Assembly: GCA_944387745.1 (NCBI GenBank)
Contig: CALXGD010000158.1
Coordinates: 1-7,358, forward strand
DNA: 7,358 nucleotides
Origin: an uncultured Oscillospiraceae bacterium
GTDB taxonomy: Bacteria > Bacillota_A > Clostridia > Oscillospirales > Oscillospiraceae
Direction: 5' to 3'
Shown: piece after piece, positions 6,191 to 7,358 of the stretch
Layout: the number at the start of each line of letters is the position of its first letter
Numbering within the stretch: the first letter of the stretch is position 1
Notes under the pieces: generated by a model
The model's database searches: none
Told to the model about the DNA's origin: nothing
Seen by the model: only the letters and a program-made list of their open reading frames with translations
Position numbers and translations under genes: made by a program

Positions 6191-6717
6191 CCGCCCTGAT
6201 TTTTGGCGGCGCGGCCAGCGGCAAAAGCGAGTATGGGGAGCGCTGGATCACTGCCCGGCTCCGGCGGGGGGGGCTTGTTTACATCGCCACTATGGAGCCC
6301 TTTGGCCGGGAGGCGGAGGCGCGCATCCGCCGCCACCGTGCCCTCCGGGCGGGCAAGGGGTTTTGTACCCTAGAGTGCCCCCGGAATTTGGCGGACTGCC
6401 CCCTGCCGGAGGGAGGGGCCGTCCTTTTAGAAGATCTGGGGAACCTGGCGGCCAACGAGTTGTTTTCCCAGGAAATGCTGGATGTTGAGGGGGCGTTTTC
6501 CCGCATCTGGGCTGGCCTGGCGCATGTGCAAAGCCGGGCGGAGCATTTTGCTGTGGTAAGCTGCGACCTCCACCGGGACGGGGAGCGCTACCCGCCGGAG
6601 ACGATGGCCTACCTGGACCTGATGGCCAAGCTCCACCGGGCGCTGGCGGCGCAGTCTGGTCAGGTGACGGAAGTGGTGTGCGGCCTGCCCGTCCACTGGA
6701 AGGGGGGAAGCGTATGA
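6187..6717 (+). CDS. cobU: Adenosylcobinamide kinase / adenosylcobinamide-phosphate guanylyltransferase (CobU)
   Basis: CobU phosphorylates adenosylcobinamide and then attaches GMP, giving the GDP-cobinamide that CobS uses. The protein is 176 aa, like the family. It has the P-loop GGAASGKS (7-14), YIATMEPF (32-39), His50 in ARIRRHR, which aligns with the guanylylated His46 of Salmonella CobU, and LLED (80-83) with Glu82 at the nucleotide-site glutamate. It ends VVCGLPVHWKG, matching the usual VSGLPL-like end. The reading frame has no suitable ATG; the GTG at 6187 overlaps the cobT stop (GTGA), with GGAG (6175-6178) 8 nt upstream, and puts the P-loop at the usual place. One oddity is that the usual TNEVG-type motif reads SCDLH (125-129) and is followed by DGERYPPETMAYLDLMAKL, so the C-terminal half is divergent. 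Activity is likely but not certain. Confidence 0.92.
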   Translation: MTALIFGGAASGKSEYGERWITARLRRGGLVYIATMEPFGREAEARIRRHRALRAGKGFCTLECPRNLADCPLPEGGAVLLEDLGNLAANELFSQEMLDVEGAFSRIWAGLAHVQSRAEHFAVVSCDLHRDGERYPPETMAYLDLMAKLHRALAAQSGQVTEVVCGLPVHWKGGSV

Positions 6718-7358
6718 CAGCCCTGCGGGCCATTGGCATGGCCTTTGCCCTGTACTCCCGCATCCCCATGCCAAACCTGGACTGGGAGAGCCGGAGCCGG
6801 GGATTTGTCCTCTACGCCTTTCCCCTAGTGGGGCTGGCGGTGGGGGGGCTGGAGGCGCTCCTGCTGTGGCTGGCCCGGCTTCTGGACCTCAACGGCCTGC
6901 TCGCCGGGGCCATTCTCACCGCCGCTCCCATCTGGGTGACGGGGGGGATCCATTTGGATGGCTTCTGCGACGTATGGGACGCCCGCGCCTCCCACCAGAG
7001 CCGGGCGCGGAAGTTGGACATTTTGAAGGACTCCAACGTGGGGGCCTTTGCGGTGATCCACGTCTCTCTGCTGCTTCTGCTCACCTGCGGGCTGTGGAGC
7101 CAGCTGGAGGGGGGAATGGAGACGCTCTGGCCCGCCGTTCTGTTCCTGCCGGTATTCAGCCGGTGCCTGTCCGCCTTCGGCGCGCTGTCCCTGCCCAACG
7201 CACGGGGGGAGGGGATGCTGGCCTCGGTGACGGGCCTGTCCAGACCTCCCGCCAGGTGGCTGCTCCTGCTGGGGAGCGGCCTGTGCGCCGCCGCCCTGGG
7301 AGGGCTGGGAATTGCCTATCTGCTCGCTCCCGCGGCGGGGTTTTTGGTGTTGGTCCAC
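6714..7358 (+). CDS. cobS: Adenosylcobinamide-GDP ribazoletransferase (cobalamin synthase CobS), 3' end outside window
   Basis: This integral membrane enzyme joins GDP-cobinamide to alpha-ribazole (phosphate), completing the cobalamin nucleotide loop. The first 215 residues are present and the frame is open to the window end; the family is usually about 240-260 aa, so roughly 30-45 residues are missing. It opens with AIGMAFALYSRIPMP, the family's typical start. The metal-binding signature HLDGFCDVWDA (80-90) has Asp82, Asp86 and Asp89, followed by KLDILKDSNVGAFAVI (100-115), a form common in clostridia. Hydrophobic segments at about 34-56, 62-79, 111-128, 138-157 and 182-204 suggest several membrane helices. 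The ATG overlaps the cobU stop by four bases (ATGA), and AGGGGGG (6701-6707) lies 6 nt upstream. Confidence 0.94.
   Translation, partial: MTALRAIGMAFALYSRIPMPNLDWESRSRGFVLYAFPLVGLAVGGLEALLLWLARLLDLNGLLAGAILTAAPIWVTGGIHLDGFCDVWDARASHQSRARKLDILKDSNVGAFAVIHVSLLLLLTCGLWSQLEGGMETLWPAVLFLPVFSRCLSAFGALSLPNARGEGMLASVTGLSRPPARWLLLLGSGLCAAALGGLGIAYLLAPAAGFLVLVH

Overview
This window looks like a chromosomal stretch from a high-GC member of the Clostridia, most likely an Oscillospiraceae relative of the Flavonifractor/Pseudoflavonifractor/Oscillibacter kind. That placement is an inference. It rests on strongly G/C-ending codons in most genes, purine-rich AGGGAG-type ribosome binding sites, the plsX-acpP-rnc gene group, and clostridial-looking variants of the CobU and CobS motifs. 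All genes are on the + strand. The many long reading frames on the other strand and in other frames are by-products of high GC.

Region 1 (about 1-2507) carries lipid and RNA housekeeping genes. A small XRE-family helix-turn-helix protein (24-275) sits one base before plsX (277-1323), the acyl-phosphate synthase of phospholipid synthesis. A near-consensus sigma-A promoter (1347-1375) then drives acpP (1507-1740), the acyl carrier protein, through a leader of about 125 nt that contains small repeats. A terminator-like hairpin (1770-1798) separates acpP from rnc (1836-2507), RNase III.

Region 2 (2508-3623) holds a GC-rich spacer with three small inverted repeats, then a DUF4349 lipoprotein (2669-3580) with an N-terminal lipobox and a C-terminal membrane helix. 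It ends at a strong intrinsic terminator (3592-3623).

Region 3 (3642-7358) is a cobalamin (vitamin B12) operon with its own promoter (TTGCTT, 17 bp, TATAAT) and a very short leader. The genes are cbiA, cobT, cobU and cobS, and cobS runs off the window end. CbiA amidates cobyrinate early in the pathway. CobU and CobT activate the two halves of the nucleotide loop, and CobS joins them. Successive genes overlap by 1, 4 and 4 bases, so translation is probably coupled. No cobalamin riboswitch fits in the leader.

I found no mobile element, CRISPR array, RNA gene or clear novel system. The points most worth checking are the XRE gene in the position FapR holds in Bacillus, the repeat-bearing acpP leader, the cob operon without a local riboswitch, and a CobU that lacks a conserved C-terminal motif.
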